This document shows positions 12,618 to 24,522 of a stretch of DNA of 46,453 nt, piece after piece. Source of the DNA: Hyphochytrium catenoides (lineage: Eukaryota; Sar; Hyphochytriomycetes; Hyphochytriales; Hyphochytriaceae); the NCBI GenBank assembly GCA_900088475.1, contig FLMG01000941.1:171351-217803 (forward strand), given 5' to 3'. Positions within the stretch are counted from its first letter, which is position 1. The number at the start of each line of letters is the position of its first letter. The translations under genes and the position numbers were made by a program. The notes under the pieces are model-generated. The model ran no database searches. It was not told the origin of the DNA and saw only the letters and a list, made by a program, of their open reading frames with translations.

Positions 12618-12964
12618 GCTCTGGATGGCTGGACAATGACTCGATGAGGAAAAGAGAGAGCCACTTATGAGTCCTTGAGAAAGAGGAAAACAGAAGAAAT
12701 GCAGAAGGGCGAGAGGAGCTCTCCCTTGGCACTCTCTCCTGCCCTCTCTCTCTATGTTACCACAGATACTCTCTTGTCTTTGGGCACACTTCCTGTTGCT
12801 TGTCAACTCGAGCGCTTCAATGTAGGAAGCTTGTGGTCGCTTCCCTATCAACAGCGACCGCGGGTCAGAACTCTTGGCAATAGAGGATCCTCAGGTCACC
12901 TGCTCCTGCCTCTCTTCCACCTCTAACTCGATGGCTTCTCTTACTATTTTCACTCTCTTCCTCT

Positions 12965-13290
12965 ATGTCTCTCCCCCTCTCTCTCTCTTTCTTTTTTTCT
13001 CTCTCTCTCTCTCTCTCTCTCCCTCTGTCTCTGTCTGTCTGTCTGCCTGCTCTCTCTGTCTGTCTCTCGCTCTCTGTCTTTTCTCTCCTTGTCTTTTCTC
13101 TCTCTCACATTCTGTCTGTCTCTCTTTCTCGCTCTCACATTCTGTCTCTCTCTCCCTCCCTCTGTCACTCTCACATTCTGTCTCTCTCTCTCTCTGTCTC
13201 GCGCTCTCTCTCTGTCTCGCGCTCTCTCTCTGTCTCGCGCTCTCTCTCTGTCTCGCGCTCTTTCTCTGTGTGTCTCCCTCTCTCGCTGTT
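12965..13290. repeat. CT-rich compound repeat with 18-bp minisatellite
   Basis: A simple CT block contains higher-order repeats. CTCTCACATTCTGTCTCTC occurs about three times between 13103 and 13190, and GTCTCGCGCTCTCTCTCT repeats about four times head to tail from 13196 to 13267, the last copy diverged. Confidence 0.9.
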
Positions 13291-13703
13291 GAGGCTTTGC
13301 CATCACAATCCAAAACCATCAGAATCCAGATTTCCTCCAAACCGTAAATAGACGAGCTCACACCACAATCTCCGCTGGGCAATAATCCATCGGTGTAACA
13401 CGATCTCATGCTGCCAATGGCTCCGAAACCCGATAATGTACGCTTTCAACTAATAACCTTGCCACTACTTTTCTTTCATTCCGAATTGCGAAAGTAATGG
13501 GAAAGACCTCCTATCGAAGATTCACGCAAAGGCTAAAATAGTCCTGTAGCGCTAAATACATAGCGGTATAGCCCAGAGTAACATGTGATGTACGACAAGA
13601 ATAGACGAACAATCTGCCAAAGGCGAAAATATTAGGAGAGTGAGAACAGAGTGAGAGAGTTGATGTGTTGATGCCTCCGAAGAACTCTCTCAGAAGCTCC
13701 ACA

Positions 13704-13746
<43 letters not shown>
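13704..13746. repeat. (CT)n microsatellite
   Basis: An almost pure CT run of about 43 bp in the spacer downstream of the adenylosuccinate synthetase gene. Confidence 0.95.
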
Positions 13747-13747
<1 letters not shown>

Positions 13748-14326
13748 CACATGCAAAGCTCTGCTATCCAGGTCTTATTGCTCCTGTCTCACTTCCCAAG
13801 GAGGGCACACAGTCGGACATTATGGAGCTGACCTCTAGGAGGATTGCTCGTCCGAAGGAGCTTCGGCATGTTCAAAGGGCTGAAGCCTGCGGGGAGATTC
13901 ATATCGGCGACCTTCTGTGTACAGGGCGACTGAGCTTCCTTTCATCGGACGAAGCCAGAAACTTCTCTCTTCCTCTGATAGAATAGGTGAAGTAGGTGTC
14001 TATGTTGAGATGATGAAGTAAAGGATCTCCACGGTGTGGAAGCTCTGCCCTACAAGAGGAGTGCCGTTCTTCTTCACACTCCCGATATCATCCGCTCTCC
14101 TTTTGTTGGGCTACAAGCGTCAGGGAAAAATGGTCTTATCATATATCGCAAGAGTCAAGCCTTCATAGTTGCTCTATTATTATCCGTTAGAGCATTTAGG
14201 GGAGCTCTAGAAGAGCCCTTCCAAACTGCTATCCAGAGGGTAAAGTGCTTAACTGGAGAGTGAAGAAGAAGGGAAGGAGCAGCAGAAGTAGAGAGAGCTT
14301 CTTAACTCCGTCCTACTCCCTCTCCC

Positions 14327-18232
<3,906 letters not shown>

Positions 18233-18961
18233 TGTGAGGAGAGCTGTCCCGGCTGGGCCTGCAAAGGGACGCTTCGACTGATCCGAACCGCCGGAAACTG
18301 CAGGGTTTTGGAGTAGGACACAGGCGCGCGGGAGGCCGGAGAGAGAAGGCCGATGTAATGAGCAGGTTGATTGGGAAATCAGGTGGGAACAAGGGAGGAG
18401 GAGGTTGAACTTCTCTGAGGCTCAGGAGTCGCAAGACCCGAAGCTTAGGCTTCGCTTTGTAGGGGGGTTGTCCTTACCTCGTATCCGCGTGACAGCCTGT
18501 CTGGCTGCATTTGTCGCTCTGGCAAACATCTTCCGTTTACTCTGTATGGGCCGCAACTGCTGTCAGCAAGGCAGAGATGCTTCGCGAAGTGTCTCGTCGA
18601 CTCTTGATCTATTGTGCCTTACCTTAGAGGCGAGGGCCAGATGCCTGAGCGGTGGTTTCCTCTCCCCGCTTGTCAGCACCTTCCTTGTTCAGTGAGTGAT
18701 CTCGGATGTGGAAGAATGTCAACAGATTAGGAGCTCTGTTAAGTAAGTAGCTGGGGATGCAGCAGGTGATGCAGCAGCGGGTTGAGAGGGAAAACCAGAC
18801 AGCAGTGAAGACACTTGGCTCAAGAAATCTCTCTTGCTCAACAATGAACAACCTCAAACTCTCCTACACTCCTCTCTCTCTCTCTCGTCTCTCTCTCTCT
18901 CTGTCGCCTGCGCACTCTCTCACACTCTCTCACACTCTCTGTCTGTCTGTCTGTCTGTCTC

Positions 18962-19010
<49 letters not shown>

Positions 19011-19454
19011 TCTCTCTTATCTCTCTCCCTCTTTCTCCTTGTCTGTTGGTCCAGCATTCGGCAGATTCGGCAGCACCCACCAGCCATCATCTCAAACATA
19101 TCCACTTCTCAACCCGGGTATGACCCGATTACATCATATATAATATAATGTCTTTCGTTCCATACACCCGGGTATTTAATCGTCACATCCCCCTAACTAC
19201 TCACCAGGAATAGTACCAATCTACCCGAGACTAGCCCGAGTAGCAAAGCACAATACAGACAGCATTCCACATGTACGACGTCCTAATAAATGCCAGAGGC
19301 AATATTCCTCTCGATAGTGCCCTTGAGGACAAAGGTTATGATGAAAGTTATTCTCCGAAATTTCCATTATGAAACTCTCACTTTTGCAGACCTACCCACG
19401 ACACAAAGACGTGAGAATTTGTTTCAATGAACGTCAAATTTATAGTTCTATTGT
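18233..19454. other. Spacer upstream of ADSS and retroelement
   Basis: This likely contains the ADSS promoter, a CT-rich block (18877-19030) and plain sequence up to the retroelement. No gene is recognised. Upstream of ATG 18232 an open minus-strand frame continues to about 18321 but lacks an ATG. Confidence 0.5.
18877..19030. repeat. CT-rich microsatellite block
   Basis: CT runs with short CACACTCT and GTCTGTCT interruptions; the longest pure (CT)n part is about 18967-19006. Confidence 0.9.
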
Positions 19455-19458
19455 GTAC
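19455..19458. repeat. Target-site duplication GTAC (left)
   Basis: GTAC directly precedes the 5' LTR and recurs at 24235-24238 directly after the 3' LTR, consistent with a 4-bp target-site duplication. GTAC is itself palindromic. Confidence 0.65.
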
Positions 19459-19711
19459 TGTTGGAAGGTTGAATGTTTCGTGCCGTTAACAACCTTCCAT
19501 GTGAATAGTTATCATCTATTGCGGGGCATTGTTCTTCTTAGCGGCTTGGGATTCCGATTCCCCGCTTCTGTCCTTGGTAGAAGAGGACTTCGCAATTTTC
19601 TCTGTAAGAGAGATCTGCATCTCTAGAATTGCCAATAAAGAGCTCTGTTGAGCTCCCAGCGCGTCTTCAATAATTGATTATCAAACGGACAGGGGAACCT
19701 ATCCGTTAACG
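19459..19711 (+). repeat. 5' LTR (253 bp)
   Basis: It starts with TGTTGGAAGG and ends CCGTTAACG, so the terminal dinucleotides are TG and CG rather than TG and CA. A perfect 10-bp inverted repeat (TGGAAGGTTG at 19462-19471, CAACCTTCCA at 19490-19499) could form a hairpin near the left end. AATAAA at 19634-19639 is a candidate polyadenylation signal. Confidence 0.92.
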
Positions 19712-19724
19712 TGGTAGCTGAGCG
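19712..19724 (+). other. Primer-binding site, probably initiator tRNA-Met
   Basis: TGGTAGCTGAGCG follows the 5' LTR directly. Its complement would be a tRNA 3' end of ...CTCAGCTACCA. This implies an acceptor stem starting with A1-U72, a trait of initiator methionine tRNA, the common primer of Ty3/gypsy elements. The exact tRNA of this organism is not in the window. Confidence 0.7.
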
Positions 19725-19735
19725 TTCTCCGTGCC

Positions 19736-21547
19736 ATGAGAAAGCTCAATCGATTGGAGAAGAACCGGCGTCGCAACGTATCCTTTGTTCGGAGAGAATC
19801 GGGTGAAGGATCGCAAGCTGGTCGGATTACCAGATCTGAAGGTCAGTCAGAAGAGCAACCAGAGATGGATAGTGCCTCTTTGGTGAATCAGATGGCTACC
19901 CTAAGGGGAGAGGTAAAAGGGATGACATCCACTTTTCAACGAACAGTTAAGAAGCTGGATAAGTCCATGAAAAGCATGGGCAAGAGGGTTATGAAACTCA
20001 AAGAGGAGTTAAAAGACCTCAAGCTTGCTCGGGTAACAGGAAGAACTGAGTTAGAGGGTGCAGCAAGCCCTAGGAGCTCGGCGAGGCAGAGACCAGCTAA
20101 ACGTGTGCGCTTTGCTGTTGATCCTCAGCCTTCTTCTTCGGATGGGGCATCTTCTTCTTCTATCAATGAGGATAGAATGGATGTCACTGAAGAAGAAGTA
20201 GAGCAAGGTCCAGTGAATGCTGCACACACTGGCTCTTCTGCAGAGGCTGGGACAAGTGGAGCTGCTTCATCTCTATTATCTTCTTCTGGGAAGGATGATT
20301 CTTCTAATTCTGAACCGGAGGTTGATCCTGAGGACAGTGCTGACTCATCTGCTGACTCCTCAGATGAGGAAGAAGAATATGATGAGCAGGTAATGGCTGT
20401 TCTTGGAGATTCACAAACCCCTACTGGTTCAAGTCCAGCGTTGACAGGTGATGGAAGAGCCATCGCTAGACCAACAGGGAGATTAGAGAATCTCTCACAG
20501 ATTCCTGACCTTTATGGTTATGAAGGGGATAAAGGTGAGCATCCAAATATCAAGGCGTACTTTACGCGCTTTGATAGGATTACAGATGCGAATAACTATT
20601 CACCAGAGCAGAAATTGCTGGCTCTGACCCTTAAGGCCAAGGGCAAGGCCAAAGTTTACATAGAGACCTTGGCATTGAAGGAGGACTTAACATCCTACAA
20701 GAGGCTATCAAAAGCCTTATTGCAGTATTTCAACGTTAAGGTTCATCCTTCAGAGATGGAAGTAGCCAAAGCTTTTTCAGAATTAGACAGAATGGTGCCT
20801 ACGGCTGCTATTAAGTCTTTCCAAGAATGGCAGGACTTCATTTTTGAGAAACATGGAGCACTTATAAAACTGAGGAGGGTACACAGGGAGAACAAACTAA
20901 AAAGCCCCAAGTATTCCTTCTTGGCCTCGTGCTTCGTAAATGGCCTGACGGATGAAGAGAAAAGGTCTTTGAATCCCACGGTATCTAAAGTGAAGAGCAA
21001 GGCCGATCTTAATAAACTAGCAGAAGAGTTGAAAACATTACGGTCGTTGCCAATGGCCAAGGAGAGGAAACGGAAGCGGTTCGAGAATGAGAGAGAGGAA
21101 ATTAAACCTCAAGGACCTCGACCATCGACGGACTCTCCTAAGGTTAGTCTCTCAAAAGTACAATGCTACAATTGCGGTGATTATGGCCATAGAAGGGACA
21201 CATGTCGTCAACCTAAGGTTTCTCAAGATGTTATTTTGGAGAAAAGACGTGAATTTCTCAAAAGACAGCGTCGTGACGCACAGCGTGGACCGAAGGACCA
21301 CAGTGATGATCAATCATCTAAGAACCGAGAGGCTAAGTGTACGTTCTGTGACGGGAAAGGCAAACCACACTGTGAAGCTAATTGTCCTGAGCGCAAGTGG
21401 GCCAAGAAGCTTGTTGCCAGAGCTAAAGAAGAGCAACGACTGAAGATCAAAAAGTTCCACAAATCCGATTCTGGGGAAGGCGGGCCCAAAGAGGAGCCTC
21501 GCCAGCCTCTAGACGGGGGTTTGGGAAACGACAGCCGGAGCTGCTGA
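19736..21547 (+). CDS. gag: Retroelement Gag polyprotein with two zinc knuckles
   Basis: A 603-residue intronless frame. The N-terminal third is basic then coiled-coil-like (LRGEVKGMTSTFQRTVKKL...) followed by a Ser/Asp/Glu-rich stretch. Residues about 255-440 form a capsid-like region (DLYGYEGDKGEHPNIKAYF and onward). Near the C-terminus sit a classical knuckle CYNCGDYGHRRDTC (CX2CX4HX4C, 21164-21205) and a second variant CTFCDGKGKPHCEANC (CX2CX6HX4C). Gag would package element RNA into particles. The start ATG 19736 is 25 bp past the LTR. Close to the stop codon, GGGAAAC at 21523-21529 lies in the frame arrangement needed for -1 slippage. Confidence 0.9.
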   Translation: MRKLNRLEKNRRRNVSFVRRESGEGSQAGRITRSEGQSEEQPEMDSASLVNQMATLRGEVKGMTSTFQRTVKKLDKSMKSMGKRVMKLKEELKDLKLARVTGRTELEGAASPRSSARQRPAKRVRFAVDPQPSSSDGASSSSINEDRMDVTEEEVEQGPVNAAHTGSSAEAGTSGAASSLLSSSGKDDSSNSEPEVDPEDSADSSADSSDEEEEYDEQVMAVLGDSQTPTGSSPALTGDGRAIARPTGRLENLSQIPDLYGYEGDKGEHPNIKAYFTRFDRITDANNYSPEQKLLALTLKAKGKAKVYIETLALKEDLTSYKRLSKALLQYFNVKVHPSEMEVAKAFSELDRMVPTAAIKSFQEWQDFIFEKHGALIKLRRVHRENKLKSPKYSFLASCFVNGLTDEEKRSLNPTVSKVKSKADLNKLAEELKTLRSLPMAKERKRKRFENEREEIKPQGPRPSTDSPKVSLSKVQCYNCGDYGHRRDTCRQPKVSQDVILEKRREFLKRQRRDAQRGPKDHSDDQSSKNREAKCTFCDGKGKPHCEANCPERKWAKKLVARAKEEQRLKIKKFHKSDSGEGGPKEEPRQPLDGGLGNDSRSC

Positions 21548-21762
21548 ATGCGGGGAGGGAGCTCCGGGAGGATAAGCCCTCTGTCTTTTCGAAGGTAGAG
21601 GACGTCCCCGTAAAGTATTTAAAGACAATAGATGGATGTTTGATAGATGTTACATTATCCTCGGGAGATATGGTTAAGGAGAAGCAGTACAGTCTCGTCA
21701 GAATGAGGAAGGGAAAGAGCCCATACCTCAGCTACGAGAAAGAGCTCGTAGTGAACGGATGA
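21427..21762 (+). CDS. Short linking frame between gag and integrase (-1 relative to gag)
   Basis: A frame with no ATG requirement is open from 21427 to the stop at 21760-21762, overlapping the end of gag by 121 bp. A -1 slip at GGGAAAC (21523-21529) would enter it at 21529 and add about 77 residues (RQPELLNAGRELREDK and onward). It has no recognisable protease active site. Its end overlaps the integrase frame, which is again -1 relative to it. Its position matches where pro sits in retroelements, but its function is unknown. Confidence 0.5.
   Translation, partial: RRATTEDQKVPQIRFWGRRAQRGASPASRRGFGKRQPELLNAGRELREDKPSVFSKVEDVPVKYLKTIDGCLIDVTLSSGDMVKEKQYSLVRMRKGKSPYLSYEKELVVNG
21523..21529 (+). 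promoter_or_regulatory. Candidate -1 frameshift heptamer GGGAAAC at gag end
   Basis: In the gag frame the codons read ttG GGA AAC, the X XXY YYZ arrangement. GGGAAAC is a known retroviral slippery heptamer. It lies 15 nt before the gag stop codon, inside the overlap with the linking frame. A downstream stimulatory structure was not computed. Confidence 0.6.
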
Positions 21763-23891
21763 GAGAAAGAGCTCGTCATCCAGGGAAAGAGCCCGTACAT
21801 GAACAGCGAGAAGGAGCTCGTGGTTGTTATACGCGAGAAAGAGCTCGTGTTGAACAAAAAAGCGGGAAGCAAAGAGGCTTACCCGAAGACGATAGGGAGC
21901 AAAGAGGCTCTCTGATTGATGACCAATATGACTTTGCAAAGGCAAGGAGGCCAGGGCAAGCAGTTGGCCATGATTCCTTATTCGACGGAAGAGAGGCGAA
22001 GGTCCGAGGCGTTCAGCGGGGGAGTAGTGCTGGTATTACTTCTGGTGAAGGAGACAGAGGCAAGGGCCCTGCCAATGAAGCTCCTACATTCAGAGGTAGT
22101 AATATTAGTGCTGATCCCAAGTCTGACGAGGGACAAAGAGGCCTAGTCGAAGAGAAGGAAGAGGTTAGGTGCTTCACTGATAGCCGAGAACGTCGTCAGA
22201 TAGATCTCTGGGGGGAGAAGAATCTGGCTGATGTCTTGTCTAACAGTTTGGAGTTTGACCTACCTCAAACCCCCCGATATATAGGTAGAGCGATGTCGCT
22301 GTCGGAGGCTAGACAAGAGATCGTTGCAAAGACAGCAGCCTCTAAGGAGCGGGATGGACAGGTGAGAGAAGAAGAGAACAGAAAGACGAGTAAGGGTTCT
22401 GGCTATTCAGGTGGAATGAGCTTAGCTCCTGAAGCTTCTGTCAAAGCAGTTCGAAGTGACAATAGGTCACTAGAGCTGAAGACCGGAGCTTGTGAAGGAG
22501 GATCGCCGTTCGCCAAGAATAGTTTAGGAGCTGGATCGTCACAGCTCTCTGATGAAGCTCGCAGCTTGTCCAGCTCTGAAAGAGAGGGAGGAAAGGCATC
22601 GGGAGTCCAGCAGGCAAGCTCTGTGGCAGACGAGATGCAAGGCTCAGAAGGGAACGCTAATGTCATTGAACCGGGATTAGGTGATGTGATTCCCCTTCTA
22701 GAGCAACTCAGAGTGGTAATTCCAGCTAGGTTAAGACATTGGCTCATGGAGGAGACTCATTGTAGTCCTCTAGCTGGAGGTCATTTAGGGATTACGAAGA
22801 CTTATGAAAAGCTTCGTAGACGATTCTATTGGCCGAATATGTACCGAGACGTGAAGCAGTTCATATCGAGCTGTTTGCTTTGTGCTAAACACCCATTCAG
22901 CAGGAAGACGCAAGGGGAGATAACTTCATGGAAGGCCACTTACCCTAACGAGAGCATCCAGGTGGACTTCATTGGTCCTCTCAAGTGCTCCAGGTCTGGC
23001 AACATCTACATCCTCGTGATCATTGACGTCTTCTCTCGATGGGCTGAAGCATATGCAGTGAGAAGCACTGAAGCCAAAGTGGTGGCCAGGATAATTGTTG
23101 GAGAATGGATTGCTCGGTACTCAGTCCCTAAGGTGATCCTTACGGACAGCGCTAATTCTCTGAATCGGTCGAAGATTATGGAGGAGGTTAATTCCTTGCT
23201 TGGTTCTCAAGGGAAGGCAGGTGTCCCCTACTCTCACGGAGCGACAGCAGCAGCAGAGAGGGTGATCAGAACAATTCGTAGCTTTCTGAAAAAGTATGTC
23301 AACGAGGACCATACTGACTGGGATGAGAACATCAATCTTTTGATGGGTGCTTACCGCATGTCTCAGCACAGCACAACGCAGTTCTCTCCTTTCAGACTCT
23401 TCTTCGGTAGAGAACCAAGACTTCCTTCGGACCTTATCCTGGAGACGGAGTTTGGAGAAGCTAAGTTTGAAAGTATGTCTGACTACGTGCAGGAAAGTCT
23501 CAGACAGTACCGCAAGGCCCTCTTGGAGGCTAATCTGAATACTGAACGAGCTCAGGAGCTTCAGGAGCTGTATCACAATACTGAGGTGCTTAAGCACAGA
23601 GTCACTCCTACCTTTCAACCTGGGCAAAAGGTACTTAGATATATACCTGTGAAGGCTGCAGGTCAGACCAAAAAGTTGGAGACGTTCTGGATTGGGCCTT
23701 ATGAAGTCATCAGACAGATGAGTCCCGTCATTTATGAGATCAAGCCAACGAGAGAGTTGATCCAGACATGGCAAGAGAAAGGCCTAAGAAAGCAATGGGG
23801 CAGGAAAGCTGTCCACGTCAAGCATCTGAAAGCGTATCCTACTCCGTCATCTCCTCCAACCTGTATTCCTTCTACTGGGACAAGTACTTAA
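21678..23891 (+). CDS. Retroelement integrase polyprotein (no RT)
   Basis: Open from 21678; the first ATG is 21759 (710 residues from there). Roughly the first 300 residues are low-complexity, charged and partly repetitive (RERAR, GKEPV). The integrase follows. It has a zinc-binding N-terminus (GGHLGITKTYEKLRRRFYWP and SCLLC), then a catalytic core with Asp in VDFIGP (codon 22965), Asp in ILTDSANS (codon 23145) and Glu in AAAERVIRT (codon 23256), so the D-D-E triad is retained with 36 residues between the last two. A GPY module (FWIGPYEVIRQM) closes it; no chromodomain is seen. The usual DNG and YHPQ context around the second Asp and the Glu is altered. It would insert element cDNA into the genome. 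Confidence 0.85.
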   Translation, partial: GEAVQSRQNEEGKEPIPQLRERARSERMRERARHPGKEPVHEQREGARGCYTRERARVEQKSGKQRGLPEDDREQRGSLIDDQYDFAKARRPGQAVGHDSLFDGREAKVRGVQRGSSAGITSGEGDRGKGPANEAPTFRGSNISADPKSDEGQRGLVEEKEEVRCFTDSRERRQIDLWGEKNLADVLSNSLEFDLPQTPRYIGRAMSLSEARQEIVAKTAASKERDGQVREEENRKTSKGSGYSGGMSLAPEASVKAVRSDNRSLELKTGACEGGSPFAKNSLGAGSSQLSDEARSLSSSEREGGKASGVQQASSVADEMQGSEGNANVIEPGLGDVIPLLEQLRVVIPARLRHWLMEETHCSPLAGGHLGITKTYEKLRRRFYWPNMYRDVKQFISSCLLCAKHPFSRKTQGEITSWKATYPNESIQVDFIGPLKCSRSGNIYILVIIDVFSRWAEAYAVRSTEAKVVARIIVGEWIARYSVPKVILTDSANSLNRSKIMEEVNSLLGSQGKAGVPYSHGATAAAERVIRTIRSFLKKYVNEDHTDWDENINLLMGAYRMSQHSTTQFSPFRLFFGREPRLPSDLILETEFGEAKFESMSDYVQESLRQYRKALLEANLNTERAQELQELYHNTEVLKHRVTPTFQPGQKVLRYIPVKAAGQTKKLETFWIGPYEVIRQMSPVIYEIKPTRELIQTWQEKGLRKQWGRKAVHVKHLKAYPTPSSPPTCIPSTGTST
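21708..21845 (+). repeat. Imperfect tandem repeats in integrase leader
   Basis: GAGAAAGAGCTCGT-like units recur at about 21736, 21763, 21801 (GAGAAGGAGCTCGT) and 21825, and two GGGAAAGAGCCC units are spaced between them, forming a diverged repeat of about 50-60 bp. It encodes the RERAR/GKEP repeats. Confidence 0.75.
21711..21717 (+). promoter_or_regulatory. Candidate -1 frameshift heptamer GGGAAAG into integrase frame
   Basis: In the linking frame the codons read aaG GGA AAG, again X XXY YYZ. A -1 slip here enters the integrase frame at 21717, which is open from 21678. The last base G makes it a weaker heptamer than GGGAAAC. Confidence 0.45.
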
Positions 23892-23971
23892 GCTTCCTCT
23901 GCTCACTTCCCTAGATGCTATTGAATTGTTTGAGACTGGTGAGAAAGAGCTCATCGAGTCTTCCTCAGTTC

Positions 23972-23981
23972 AGCGGGGGAG
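23972..23981 (+). other. Polypurine tract
   Basis: AGCGGGGGAG lies directly before the 3' LTR, as expected for the plus-strand primer of an LTR retroelement. Confidence 0.75.
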
Positions 23982-24234
23982 TGTTGGAAGGTTGAATGTT
24001 TCGTGCCGTTAACAACCTTCCATGTGAATAGTTATCATCTATTGCGGGGCATTGTTCTTCTTAGCGGCTTGGGATTCCGATTCCCCGCTTCTGTCCTTGG
24101 TAGAAGAGGACTTCGCAATTTTCTCTGTAAGAGAGATCTGCATCTCTAGAATTGCCAATAAAGAGCTCTGTTGAGCTCCCAGCGCGTCTTCAATAATTGA
24201 TTATCAAACGGACAGGGGAACCTATCCGTTAACG
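23982..24234 (+). repeat. 3' LTR (253 bp)
   Basis: Read base by base, it matches the 5' LTR over its whole length with no difference found. GTAC follows at 24235-24238. Confidence 0.92.
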
Positions 24235-24522
24235 GTACTCGTAAGCACTGAAAGAAAGATGGGTGGCAACATTTTTGTTTCAATGAAATTGAAAAAAACA
24301 AGTGTCGTAAGGCCTTACGTTCCTGTTGTTTTTCATTGAAAGCTGAAGAAGTTGGCGAAGTCTCTCTCTCACTGACAACTTCCACCTCTTTCAGCCCACG
24401 CTGTCAGAAATTCAGAGCTCAGACGCAGAACTGAAGCTTCGAATTCGCATCTCTACATGGTATTCTATCACATTTAGTATAGGAGGGAGGGATCTCACGC
24501 CATCCCTGACTTGCAAGAGAAA

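Larger units (their letters stand above)
12618..14326. other. Intergenic region dominated by CT repeats
   Basis: This lies between the starts of the transporter gene and the end of adenylosuccinate synthetase. It holds CT-rich blocks at 12965-13290 and 13704-13746. A plus-strand frame stays open from about 13748 to 13986 but resembles no family I know. No convincing gene is visible. Confidence 0.5.
19459..24234 (+). mobile_element. Ty3/gypsy-type LTR retroelement lacking reverse transcriptase
   Basis: A 4776-bp element bounded by two 253-bp LTRs that I read as identical, with a GTAC duplication on both sides. The order is LTR, primer-binding site (19712), gag (19736-21547), a short linking frame (to 21762), an integrase frame (to 23891), purine tract (about 23973-23981) and LTR. 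The integrase type and the order LTR-gag-IN-LTR fit Ty3/gypsy. I find no aspartic protease, no reverse transcriptase (no YxDD-like context) and no RNase H, and there is no space for them: gag is followed by about 1.1 kb of low-complexity repeat-rich coding sequence before the integrase. Identical LTRs and intact frames suggest recent insertion, presumably with RT supplied in trans. Confidence 0.88.

Noticed and set aside
13103-13267. Regularly spaced repeats that could suggest a CRISPR-like array
   Set aside because: The units are low-complexity CT derivatives without unique spacers, and the window is eukaryotic.
20125-20463. Minus-strand Ser-rich frame in gag
   Set aside because: Shadow of the Asp/Glu/Ser-rich gag region.
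22200-22260. LWGEKNLADVLSNSLEF as a possible RNase H end (like ...ADALSR)
   Set aside because: Only a weak resemblance to the post-RNase H segment; no RT or RNase H motif precedes it, so it was not called as a domain.
23121-23774. 217-codon minus-strand frame opposite integrase
   Set aside because: The sense strand encodes a clear integrase; the antisense product shows no motif.
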